Source: JAAAOZ01 sp964496595
GTDB lineage: Bacteria > Chloroflexota > Anaerolineae > B4-G1 > SLSP01
NCBI GenBank assembly: GCA_964496595.1
Contig: CAZCAI010000238.1
Span: 1 to 5,154, forward strand
Length of the DNA: 5,154 bases
Reading direction: 5' to 3'
Made by a program: the position numbers and the translations under genes. The notes under the pieces are model-generated. The model saw nothing but the letters and a program-made list of their open reading frames with translations, was not told where the DNA came from and made no database searches. This document shows positions 1-5,154 of this stretch, one piece after another (the first letter of the stretch is position 1; each line of letters begins with the position of its first letter).

Positions 1-1
1 C

Positions 2-562
2 CAGCGTCAGATGATCTCCGTGCTCTTCGCCGATCTGCGCGGCTTTACGGGCTTCAGCGCCAGCGCCCAGCCGGAAATTCTGATGGCGGTGATCAACCGC
101 TATCTGGCCATCGCCGCCGAAGCGATCCTCAAGGAGGAGGGCACGTTGGATAAGTTTATGGGCGATGAGGCGATGGCCTTCTTCAACGCGCCGCTCCCCC
201 AGAAGGATCACGCGCTGCGGGCGATCCGCGCGGCCTATCGCATCCTCCGTGGCACGCATCAGATTCACCAGCAACTCCCGATAGAAGAGCGTATCTCTTT
301 TGGCATTGGCATCGCGACCGGAGAGGCGATTGTGGGCAACCTGGGCACCCAGCGCGTCCTCAACTACACCGCGATCGGGCACACAGTCAACAAGGGCCAT
401 CTTCTCCAAGAGATCGCGCCGCCTAATACGATTCTGATCTGCCGGACGACCTACGATCACGTGCAAGATTGGGTGGAGGTCCAGCCGCGCCCAGAGGTGA
501 AGATCAAGGGCCAGGCAGCGCCGGAGACCATCTACGAGATCACGCGGCTGAAGCGTTCTTGA
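2..562 (+). CDS. Class III adenylate/guanylate cyclase domain protein, 3' part only, probably degenerate
   Basis: This is the C-terminal catalytic domain of a class III nucleotide cyclase, the family that makes cAMP or cGMP from ATP or GTP. The reading frame is open from base 2. The ATG at 11 falls inside the usual opening strand (QRQMISVLFADLRGFT), so it is not the true start, and an upstream sensor domain is likely but unseen. Numbering from that Met, both metal-binding Asp are present (D8 in FADLRGFT, D52 in KFMGDEAMAFF), as is the substrate-contacting Lys (K48). The second catalytic segment is altered. The usual GDTVN-x3-R reads GHTVNKGHLL: H124 replaces the base-selecting Asp, N127 is kept, and L131 replaces the transition-state Arg. 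The frame is intact on both sides, so this is substitution and not a frameshift. From family knowledge I infer weak or no cyclase activity, perhaps a nucleotide-binding regulatory role. The gene is separated from the downstream operon by a repeat-rich gap. Confidence 0.85.
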   Translation, partial: QRQMISVLFADLRGFTGFSASAQPEILMAVINRYLAIAAEAILKEEGTLDKFMGDEAMAFFNAPLPQKDHALRAIRAAYRILRGTHQIHQQLPIEERISFGIGIATGEAIVGNLGTQRVLNYTAIGHTVNKGHLLQEIAPPNTILICRTTYDHVQDWVEVQPRPEVKIKGQAAPETIYEITRLKRS

Positions 563-584
563 ATATAGTTACCGTTGCGCGCTG

Positions 585-613
585 AGATGGCAATTATTGT
601 TGCCTCCCCATCT
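585..613 (+). terminator. Weak stem-loop downstream of cyclase, possible terminator
   Basis: AGATGGCAA (585-593) can pair with TTGCC (600-604) plus CATCT (609-613), leaving a 6-base loop and a 4-base bulge (TCCC). It begins 22 bases after the cyclase stop, a sensible place for transcription to end. No T-run follows (the next bases are TAAAGCG), so a standard intrinsic terminator is doubtful. It could be a Rho-type or non-functional hairpin. Confidence 0.25.
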
Positions 614-620
614 TAAAGCG

Positions 621-649
621 TTGAGTTTTCATCCTCGACGTGGTATAAT
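621..649 (+). promoter_or_regulatory. Sigma70-type promoter with extended -10, likely for the ccdA operon
   Basis: A -35-like TTGAGT (621-626) and a perfect TATAAT (644-649) are separated by 17 bases, the optimal spacing. The TG two bases before the -10 (TGGTATAAT) also fits an extended -10. Transcription would begin near 656. It points at ccdA but leaves a leader of about 320 bases that runs through the repeat block, so the leader RNA could fold strongly. An independent small RNA from this promoter is an alternative. Confidence 0.6.
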
Positions 650-685
650 CCGCATCGCAAGGTGAATTTTAAAGACCTTAATTTA

Positions 686-717
686 GAATTGCGAATTGCG
701 AATTGCGAATTGTGAAT
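686..717. repeat. Tandem heptamer array GAATTGC, left arm
   Basis: Three exact GAATTGC units (686-692, 693-699, 700-706) are followed by GAATTGT (707-713) and a partial GAAT. Bases 686-711 are the exact reverse complement of 926-951, so this array is one arm of a 26-base-pair inverted repeat. Short tandemly repeated heptamers of this kind are known from cyanobacterial genomes (STRR sequences). The likeness is in style only, and no common origin is claimed. Confidence 0.9.
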
Positions 718-727
718 AATGCTATTG

Positions 728-913
728 AGTAAAGACGCTACTGAAAGAAGGGGACTACCTCACGCCAAGACGCAAAGACGCCAAGATTTTTAAGGTTTGA
801 TTTAATTTTATTCATCAAATCACCTTCTCTGATCACGAAAATTAACCTGTACCTTATTTTTCCTTAGCGCCTTTGCGAACCCCTTTAGCTTTTTTCAGAG
901 GAGTCAGTAAAGA
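728..913. mobile_element. Possible MITE-like inverted-repeat insertion bordered by 8-base direct repeats
   Basis: AGTAAAGA occurs at 728-735 and again at 906-913, bordering a segment of 170 bases (736-905) that is roughly self-complementary. Near its ends, CTGAAAGAAGGGG (741-753) matches the reverse complement of 880-898 with a 6-base insertion. Further in, CGCAAAGACGCCAAG (771-785) matches the reverse complement of 863-877 at 13 of 15 positions. Near the centre, TTTGAT (796-801) pairs with ATCAAA (814-819). There is no transposase frame, so if mobile it would depend on an enzyme made elsewhere. The direct repeats fit an 8-base target duplication, but an 8-base match in AT-rich DNA can arise by chance and the ends are imperfect. 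A folded intergenic repeat that never moved as a unit is the main alternative. Confidence 0.4.
762..785. repeat. Three tandem octamers ACGC(C/A)AAG
   Basis: ACGCCAAG (762-769), ACGCAAAG (770-777) and ACGCCAAG (778-785) lie head to tail. An inverted, more degraded counterpart (two units, CTTAGCGC and CTTTGCGA) lies at 863-878. The octamers therefore form the inner stem of the 728-913 element, and a transcript across it could form a hairpin with a loop of about 77 bases. Confidence 0.75.
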
Positions 914-925
914 TTCAAAATTCTA

Positions 926-951
926 AATTCGCAATTCGCAATTCGCAATTC
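926..951. repeat. Tandem heptamer array GCAATTC, right arm of 26-bp inverted repeat
   Basis: AATTC (926-930) followed by three exact GCAATTC units (931-937, 938-944, 945-951) is the perfect reverse complement of 686-711. It ends only 11 bases before the ccdA ribosome binding site. Pairing of the two arms in the leader RNA would place a long stem just upstream of the ccdA start and could influence its translation or message stability. Confidence 0.9.
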
Positions 952-962
952 GCCAATTTGTC

Positions 963-968
963 AAGGAG
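963..968 (+). promoter_or_regulatory. Ribosome binding site of ccdA
   Basis: AAGGAG lies 5 bases before the GTG at 974. This strong Shine-Dalgarno match decides the start, since the first codon is not ATG. Confidence 0.8.
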
Positions 969-973
969 ATATT

Positions 974-1711
974 GTGTTTACAGTAGATATTAGTGTTGGC
1001 GTCGCATTTTTGGCCGGCCTGGCATCCTTTTTGGCGCCGTGTGTGTTACCCTTAGTGCCGGCCTACTTGGGCTATTTGAGCGGTTTCGCGGTGACGCAGG
1101 CCGAAGGCGAGCAACGCTCGGCCAGGGAGCGCGGCCTTGTCGTCGCGCACGCTTTCTTCTTCGTCCTGGGTTTCAGCGTGATCTTCATATTGTTGGGGAC
1201 GTTGGCCGGGACGGTGGGGCAATTTCTGCGCGGCCCGTGGCTGCGCTATGTCGGCGGCGTGATCATCATCTTCTTCGGCCTCAGCCTGATGGGCGTCTTA
1301 AATGTGCCGTTGCTCTATCAGGATGCCAAATTACAGTGGCAGGGAAAGCGAGAGTGGGGCTTCTTATCCTCCTTGTTGATTGGGATGGTCTTCGCTTCGG
1401 GGTGGACGCCCTGCGTCGGGCCGGCGCTCTCGTCCATTTTGGTGCTCAGCGCGGAGCAGAGCACCGCCGCGCGCGGCGCGTGGCTGCTGGCCGTCTACTC
1501 CGCCGGCATCGGCGTGCCCTTTATGATCGCGGCGCTCCTGGTCGATCAGATGGGCGCGTACCTGCGCCGCATCGGGCGTTATCTGCCCATCATCCAAAAG
1601 GTCAGCGGCGCGATTTTGCTGTTGATCGGCGTGGTGTTGATTACCGATAGCTTCGGCGTGATCGGTGGGTGGTTAGAATTGCGAGGCATCGGATGGGATC
1701 TGGGGATTTGA
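974..1711 (+). CDS. ccdA: Cytochrome c biogenesis protein CcdA (DsbD transmembrane-domain family)
   Basis: An inner-membrane thiol-disulfide carrier of 245 residues, the usual size for short CcdA. The family takes electrons from cytoplasmic thioredoxin and passes them to extracytoplasmic thioredoxin-like proteins used for heme attachment or disulfide repair. The two hallmark Cys are present: C23 in SFLAPCVLPLVPAYLGYLSG and C147 in GWTPCVGPALSSIL. Six membrane segments are expected at roughly 8-38, 55-80, 88-110, 130-158, 168-190 and 205-228, making two pseudo-symmetric halves each headed by a PC motif. The GTG start is chosen for its AAGGAG at a 5-base distance. No extracytoplasmic partner (ResA or CcmG type) is encoded in the window. 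The 3' end overlaps the DUF2085 gene, so the two are probably co-translated. Family assignment is firm; the specific electron acceptor is unknown. Confidence 0.93.
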   Translation: MFTVDISVGVAFLAGLASFLAPCVLPLVPAYLGYLSGFAVTQAEGEQRSARERGLVVAHAFFFVLGFSVIFILLGTLAGTVGQFLRGPWLRYVGGVIIIFFGLSLMGVLNVPLLYQDAKLQWQGKREWGFLSSLLIGMVFASGWTPCVGPALSSILVLSAEQSTAARGAWLLAVYSAGIGVPFMIAALLVDQMGAYLRRIGRYLPIIQKVSGAILLLIGVVLITDSFGVIGGWLELRGIGWDLGI

Positions 1712-2556
1712 ACGAGAACATCACATCTGGATCATCCTCGCCCTCTGAGAACACCGCATACATCGTCGCCGAGGCCGAGCGCCGGGTCAAGTCGCGCCCG
1801 GCGGACGAGGTTACGACAACGCCTCTCGCTGAACGCGATCTGGCCGTGCGTTTGAATCGCGGCGCGTACTGGGTAGCGCGGCACTGGCTCGCAATCGTCA
1901 ATACGTTGGCCGGTTTGTATTTCATCGGCGCGTTTTTGGCGCCACTCGCGATGCACTGGGGCATGCCCGGTGTGGGCCATGCTCTTCATCACTTCTATGC
2001 CCCCTTCTGCCATCAATACCCCTTCCGCTCGTGGTTCCTCTTCGGCTCGCACGCCACCTATCCCCACGCCATCCCGGAGTCCATCGCGGAGATGAATCAA
2101 CTGCGGGCGTTTGTGGGCAACGCCGAGATCGGTTACAAAATCGCCCTCTGCCAGCGCTGCGTCGCCATCTACGGCGCGATCTTCATCGCCGGTCTGGCCT
2201 ACGCCTGGCTGCGGCGTCGGCGCAACGTTCCCTCGCTACCGATGTGGGTCTACGTGCTCGTGGGCGTCGTCCCGATGGGGCTGGATGGCGGCATTCAGTT
2301 GCTCACCAAAATCATCTGGTCCATCTTCCCCCACCTTTTGCCTCAGCCTTACGAAGCGACGCCCCTCTCGCGCCTGATCACCGGCGCCTTCTTTGGGCTG
2401 GGCGTCGTGGGATTTGCCTACGTGAATATCAATGAGTTCCTGGCAGAGGTCGCGGCGGCCATCGAAGAGAAATTTGCAAACATGGAAAAAGCAGAAGATC
2501 AAATCAGCACGGAAAACGCGGGTAATGATAAAGTTTCTGGAGGTGTAACACAATGA
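1693..2556 (+). CDS. DUF2085 family membrane protein of unknown function
   Basis: The protein has 287 residues from the ATG at 1693, preceded by a modest GAGG (1683-1686). A GTG at 1669 would add 8 residues and lacks a better ribosome site. The first 55 or so residues are hydrophilic. Hydrophobic segments follow at about 65-86, 157-172, 184-204 and 232-250, and the tail is charged. The DUF2085 signature is visible: C106-H-Q with R112-S just after it, then C153-Q-R-C156 with I159-Y, then a GLDGGIQLL segment (D198, G199, Q202). The family commonly has CARCTG-IY, whereas here it reads CQRCVAIY. The loop between the Cys motifs is long and carries His at 120 and 125. Three Cys and several His could bind a metal or take part in thiol chemistry, but no function is established. 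It overlaps ccdA by 19 bases and lgt by 4, so it is clearly part of this operon. Confidence 0.85.
   Translation: MGSGDLNENITSGSSSPSENTAYIVAEAERRVKSRPADEVTTTPLAERDLAVRLNRGAYWVARHWLAIVNTLAGLYFIGAFLAPLAMHWGMPGVGHALHHFYAPFCHQYPFRSWFLFGSHATYPHAIPESIAEMNQLRAFVGNAEIGYKIALCQRCVAIYGAIFIAGLAYAWLRRRRNVPSLPMWVYVLVGVVPMGLDGGIQLLTKIIWSIFPHLLPQPYEATPLSRLITGAFFGLGVVGFAYVNINEFLAEVAAAIEEKFANMEKAEDQISTENAGNDKVSGGVTQ
2539..2545 (+). promoter_or_regulatory. Ribosome binding site of the first lgt
   Basis: GGAGGTG lies 7 bases before the ATG at 2553, inside the end of the DUF2085 gene. With the ATGA stop-start overlap it fixes the lgt start and indicates translational coupling. Confidence 0.8.
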
Positions 2557-3356
2557 CGCCACCTGTTGATCCGATTCTTGTCCAGATTGGTTCACTCACT
2601 ATCTATTGGTATGGCTTCCTGGTCGTGACGGGTATCTTTTTGGGCGCGATGGTCGCCGCCCACCTGGCCGAGCGCGCCGGCGTCGATCCCGATCGGGTGT
2701 GGGATATGCTGCTCTTCGCCGTGATCGGCGGTATCATCGGCGCGCGCATCGAGTATGTGGTCACGCCCCCGCACTGGGCCTATTATCGCGAGCATCTAAC
2801 CCAGGCTATGATGATCTGGGAGGGCGGCCTGCGCATCTACGGCGCGATCATCGGCGGCGCGTTGGGCGTGTTGATCTACTCGGCGCTTTACAAGATCCCT
2901 ACCTTAAAGCTATTGGACTTCGCCGCGCCGGGCATGGCGCTGGGCCACGGGATCGGTCGCTGGGGGAATTTCATCAACCGCGAGCTGTACGGCCCGCCCA
3001 CCACCTTGCCCTGGGGATTGGATATTCCGCCCGCGTATCGCGTCCCGCCGTATAACGACTTGCAACAATATCCGCCGAGCACGCGCTTTCATCCCGCGTT
3101 CCTCTACGAGTCGCTGGGGAACCTGGCCATCTGCCTGGCGCTGATGTGGTTAGCCTGGCGGCATTACGAGCGCTTAAAGGACGGCACGCTGATGGTGCTC
3201 TATCTGATGGGCTACTCGGCTATTCGCTTCTTTATGGATTACCTGCGCACCGACGGGACGACGGCGCAGCCTTTGGCATTGGCCTTCTTTGCCTTGGGCG
3301 CGCTCTTCCTGGTGATCCAATATCAGCCCTGGAAACAAGCGGGCCTGGCCGGTTAG
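2553..3356 (+). CDS. lgt: Phosphatidylglycerol-prolipoprotein diacylglyceryl transferase (Lgt), first copy
   Basis: Lgt transfers diacylglyceryl from phosphatidylglycerol to the lipobox Cys of prolipoproteins, the first step of lipoprotein maturation, within the cytoplasmic membrane. The protein has 267 residues, a typical length, and is strongly hydrophobic. It shows the N-terminal YWYGF segment (18-22), the Lgt signature GRWGNFINRELYG (135-147, with R136 matching E. coli R143), FHPAFLYES (179-187), and YSAIRFFMDYLR (221-232, with R225 matching E. coli R239). The stretch matching the E. coli FHGG motif reads IYGA (95-98), so Y96 stands where E. coli has the important H103. That position varies among homologues, and all other core motifs are intact, so the enzyme is probably active. 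Start and stop overlap the upstream gene by ATGA. A second copy begins at 4973. Confidence 0.93.
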   Translation: MTPPVDPILVQIGSLTIYWYGFLVVTGIFLGAMVAAHLAERAGVDPDRVWDMLLFAVIGGIIGARIEYVVTPPHWAYYREHLTQAMMIWEGGLRIYGAIIGGALGVLIYSALYKIPTLKLLDFAAPGMALGHGIGRWGNFINRELYGPPTTLPWGLDIPPAYRVPPYNDLQQYPPSTRFHPAFLYESLGNLAICLALMWLAWRHYERLKDGTLMVLYLMGYSAIRFFMDYLRTDGTTAQPLALAFFALGALFLVIQYQPWKQAGLAG

Positions 3357-3361
3357 TTAAG

Positions 3362-4957
3362 ATGAAGATGACGCGCCAAAGGGGGAATCAGCCGCATATC
3401 TTGCTCATTGTGTTGGATACATTGCGCGCCGACCGGCTCTCGTGCTACGGCCATCCGGCAGGCACGACGCCGCATTTAGATGCGTTCGCCGAGCAGGGTG
3501 TGCTCTTCGAGCGCGCGATCTCTCCGGCGCAGTGGACGATCCCGGCGCACGGATCGCTCTTCACCGGCGAATTTCCCTCCACCCACGGCACAACCCAGAT
3601 CTATGATCGCCACGCTGTGGAGCATCCAACCCTGGCCGAGCGCCTGGCCGAGGCCGGCTACACGACGGTCGGCTTCTGCAACAATCCGCTGCTGGGCGTG
3701 GTGGAGAACGATCTGGATCGCGGATTTGGGAACTTCTATAACTACGGCGGCGTTCTACCCACGCGCCCTCGGCTTCTACGTCGCCACGAGCGCATCAACG
3801 ATTGGCTGGAAACCGCCGTCGCGTGGGTGAAAGAGCAGGTAAGCAGCCTGAACGGCCCCATTCAGGCGGTCTTCACCCAGAACGATTTCCTGTTGGGTTT
3901 GATGATGCATCCCTGGCTGGTCTCGTTCTGGGAGCGCAACATCAACTTCAAAGGGAACACGACGCGCTCGATTGAGGACTTTGTGGGCTACCTGCGCGCC
4001 TATCACGAGCAGGAGGATGCGCCGCCGCTCTTCGCCTACCTCAACTTGATGGAGACCCATCTGCCGTACAATCCGCCGGCCCAATTCAGCCGGAAATTCG
4101 CGCCGAGCTATCATCAAGAGCGCGAGGCCCGCGACTTTATGCACGCCTTCAATCACCAGACCTACGATTGGATCACGCCCGTCATAGAACCCTTCTCCGA
4201 TCTGCAACATCGCGTGCTGAACGAGATGTACGATGCGGAAGTCGCCTACGAGGATCATCTCTTACACGCGCTCTTCGCGTGGTTGGATGAACCGGAGGTG
4301 CGCGATCAGACCTTAGTCATCATCACCAGCGATCACGGCGAGGGCTTGGATCACCATGGATATATTGGCCATTCCCTGGTCACCTATGAGGATCTGATCC
4401 GCGTGCCGTTGCTCGTGCGCTATCCCCCACACTATGGGGGCGGGGCGCGCGTCGCATCGCCAATCTCCACACGGCGGGTCTTCCACACCATTATGCAAGC
4501 GGCGGGCGGCGTTCTGCCGGAGGAAGAAACAGAGGACATCGCCGCGTTGAGCCTGCGAGGAGCCTCGCGGGAGGCAGCGGCAGAGGATCTGGTCTGGTCG
4601 GAGGCCTTCCCGCCTATCACGCTGCTTAAGCTGATGGAAGGCCGGGATGGCGAGGCCATCGATGCTTTCCAGTGCCGCGCTGTGCGCCGCGCGATCTATG
4701 ACGTGGAGGCGTCCTACAAGCTCGTCACCGTGGATGAGACGCCGACGGAGCTGTTCGACATCGCGGCGGACCCCGCCGAACTGGACAATCGTATCACGAC
4801 GCATTCCGACGTGGCGATGCGACTCGCCCGGACGCTCAAAGACGTCGTGGCGGAGGCCGCGTCGCGAGGAGCGCAGCATGCATCCAGCGTCGGCATCGAT
4901 CTGGAGAGCAACCGGCGCGTGCGCGAGCGATTACGTCGCTTAGGGTATCTTGAATAG
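3362..4957 (+). CDS. Sulfatase-fold (alkaline phosphatase superfamily) hydrolase with Thr nucleophile position
   Basis: A 531-residue member of the sulfatase family (PF00884 type). The N-terminal metal segment is HILLIVLDTLRAD (12-24, D19). The nucleophile segment TIPAHGSLFTG (59-69) has Thr59 where true sulfatases have the Cys or Ser converted to formylglycine (C-x-P-S-R). The second metal site is ITSDHGEG with D324 and H325, and H337 follows in a histidine-rich stretch. TELFDIAADPAELDN near the end and the closing RLRRLGYLE are typical of the family tail. With Thr at the active position it resembles phosphotransferase or phosphodiesterase members more than sulfate-ester hydrolases. Residues from about 140 to 260 form an insert without motifs I recognise. 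No signal peptide or membrane segment is visible, so it is probably cytoplasmic. The ATG at 3362 is 5 bases past the lgt stop and has no clear Shine-Dalgarno, suggesting coupled re-initiation. The frame extends upstream to 3146, but that part lies inside lgt. Confidence 0.88.
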   Translation: MKMTRQRGNQPHILLIVLDTLRADRLSCYGHPAGTTPHLDAFAEQGVLFERAISPAQWTIPAHGSLFTGEFPSTHGTTQIYDRHAVEHPTLAERLAEAGYTTVGFCNNPLLGVVENDLDRGFGNFYNYGGVLPTRPRLLRRHERINDWLETAVAWVKEQVSSLNGPIQAVFTQNDFLLGLMMHPWLVSFWERNINFKGNTTRSIEDFVGYLRAYHEQEDAPPLFAYLNLMETHLPYNPPAQFSRKFAPSYHQEREARDFMHAFNHQTYDWITPVIEPFSDLQHRVLNEMYDAEVAYEDHLLHALFAWLDEPEVRDQTLVIITSDHGEGLDHHGYIGHSLVTYEDLIRVPLLVRYPPHYGGGARVASPISTRRVFHTIMQAAGGVLPEEETEDIAALSLRGASREAAAEDLVWSEAFPPITLLKLMEGRDGEAIDAFQCRAVRRAIYDVEASYKLVTVDETPTELFDIAADPAELDNRITTHSDVAMRLARTLKDVVAEAASRGAQHASSVGIDLESNRRVRERLRRLGYLE

Positions 4958-4963
4958 AGGGGG
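4957..4963 (+). promoter_or_regulatory. Ribosome binding site of the second lgt
   Basis: GAGGGGG lies 9 bases before the ATG at 4973 and overlaps the last base of the sulfatase stop codon. An ATG at 4965 opens only a three-codon frame (Met-Thr-Ile) whose stop overlaps the lgt ATG, so 4973 is the credible start. Confidence 0.6.
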
Positions 4964-4972
4964 AATGACGAT

Positions 4973-5154
4973 ATGACACCACCATTTGGGCCTACACTTG
5001 TGGAAATCGGGCCGTTGGCCGTCTACTGGTACGGCTTCCTGATCATGACCGGCATTGTAATCGGCGCGTTGGTCGCCGGTTATTTAGCGAAAAAAGCGGG
5101 CGAAGATCCTGATCGTATTTGGGATATGCTCTTATTCGCCGTCGTCTTGGGCGT
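4973..5154 (+). CDS. lgt: Second Lgt paralogue, 5' part only (cut by the window edge)
   Basis: The first 60 codons of a second prolipoprotein diacylglyceryl transferase are visible, and the frame stays open to the edge. The protein begins MTPPFGPTLVEIGPLAVYWY and continues through GFLIMTGI and DPDRIWDMLLFAV. Aligned without gaps to the first copy, 40 of 60 residues are identical, including YWYGFL and WDMLLFAV, and most differences are conservative (V/I, E/K, R/K). It starts 15 bases after the sulfatase stop in the same direction, so it belongs to the same gene string. The signature region and catalytic Arg residues lie beyond the window, so I cannot tell whether this copy is complete or active. 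The level of divergence points to an old duplication or separate acquisition and rules out a recent copy or assembly artefact. Confidence 0.88.
   Translation, partial: MTPPFGPTLVEIGPLAVYWYGFLIMTGIVIGALVAGYLAKKAGEDPDRIWDMLLFAVVLG

Larger units (their letters stand above)
563..973. other. AT-rich intergenic block with promoter and nested repeats
   Basis: This 411-base stretch separates the cyclase from the ccdA operon. It is clearly more AT-rich than the flanking genes, and I see no credible protein-coding frame in it. It contains a weak stem-loop after the cyclase stop, a good sigma70-type promoter at 621-649, two heptamer-repeat arms in inverted orientation, and an inner inverted-repeat element. 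Each is listed separately. No tRNA, rRNA or recognisable riboswitch was seen. Confidence 0.8.

Noticed and set aside
686..951. CRISPR array
   Set aside because: The repeats are contiguous 7-mers with no spacers, arranged as two inverted blocks, and no cas gene is present.
1669..1692. GTG at 1669 as the DUF2085 start
   Set aside because: It has no clear Shine-Dalgarno and would lengthen the overlap with ccdA. The ATG at 1693 has a GAGG at proper distance. The choice is not certain, and a TTG at 1708 also remains possible.
3146..3361. Upstream extension of the sulfatase frame
   Set aside because: It lies wholly within lgt in another frame and its translation resembles no sulfatase N-terminus. 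The conserved HILLIVLDTLRAD segment begins just after the ATG at 3362, as expected for the family.
4424..4440. GC-rich hairpin CCCCCA-CACTA-TGGGGG as a terminator
   Set aside because: It lies inside the sulfatase coding region (encoding YPPHYGGG) and has no T-run after it. The frame continues normally for 500 more bases.
1364..4911. Antisense and alternate-frame open frames across ccdA, DUF2085, lgt and the sulfatase
   Set aside because: They mirror strongly supported genes, are rich in Arg, Ala, Gly and Pro as expected from GC-rich shadow frames, and show no recognisable motifs.
4965..4976. Three-codon frame ATG ACG ATA TGA before the second lgt
   Set aside because: It is too short to be a gene. 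Overlap of its stop with the lgt ATG may help coupling, but nothing supports it beyond chance.

Overview
The window is a 5.15 kb piece of a moderately GC-rich bacterial chromosome, and every gene I can support lies on the + strand. The gene content (a class III cyclase domain, then CcdA, a DUF2085 membrane protein, Lgt, a Thr-type 'sulfatase' and a second Lgt) and the protein style suggest a Chloroflexota-like organism, possibly Anaerolineae-related. That placement is an inference from gene neighbourhood and codon style, with no phylogenetic marker in view.

Layout: (1) Bases 2-562 are the 3' end of a class III nucleotide cyclase whose 5' part lies outside the window. (2) Bases 563-973 are an AT-rich non-coding block. 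It holds a convincing sigma70-type promoter (621-649) and a layered repeat: two perfectly complementary 26-base arms of tandem heptamers (686-711 and 926-951). Between them is a smaller imperfect inverted-repeat element bordered by the 8-base direct repeat AGTAAAGA, which looks like a MITE-type insertion inside an older hairpin repeat. (3) From 974 to the end runs a tight gene string: ccdA (GTG start), a DUF2085 gene overlapping it by 19 bases, lgt overlapping that by the 4-base ATGA, a sulfatase-fold gene 5 bases later, and 15 bases after that the start of a second lgt, cut by the window edge.

How the genes may work together: CcdA moves reducing equivalents across the membrane, and Lgt performs the first step of lipoprotein maturation. 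DUF2085 is a membrane protein of unknown role with conserved Cys motifs. The string therefore reads as an envelope-biogenesis operon, probably driven by the 621-649 promoter through a leader of about 320 bases that crosses the repeat.

The most notable points are the duplicated lgt (40 of the first 60 residues identical) flanking a sulfatase-fold enzyme, the Thr in place of the formylglycine Cys in that enzyme, the lost catalytic residues in the cyclase domain, and the nested repeat.
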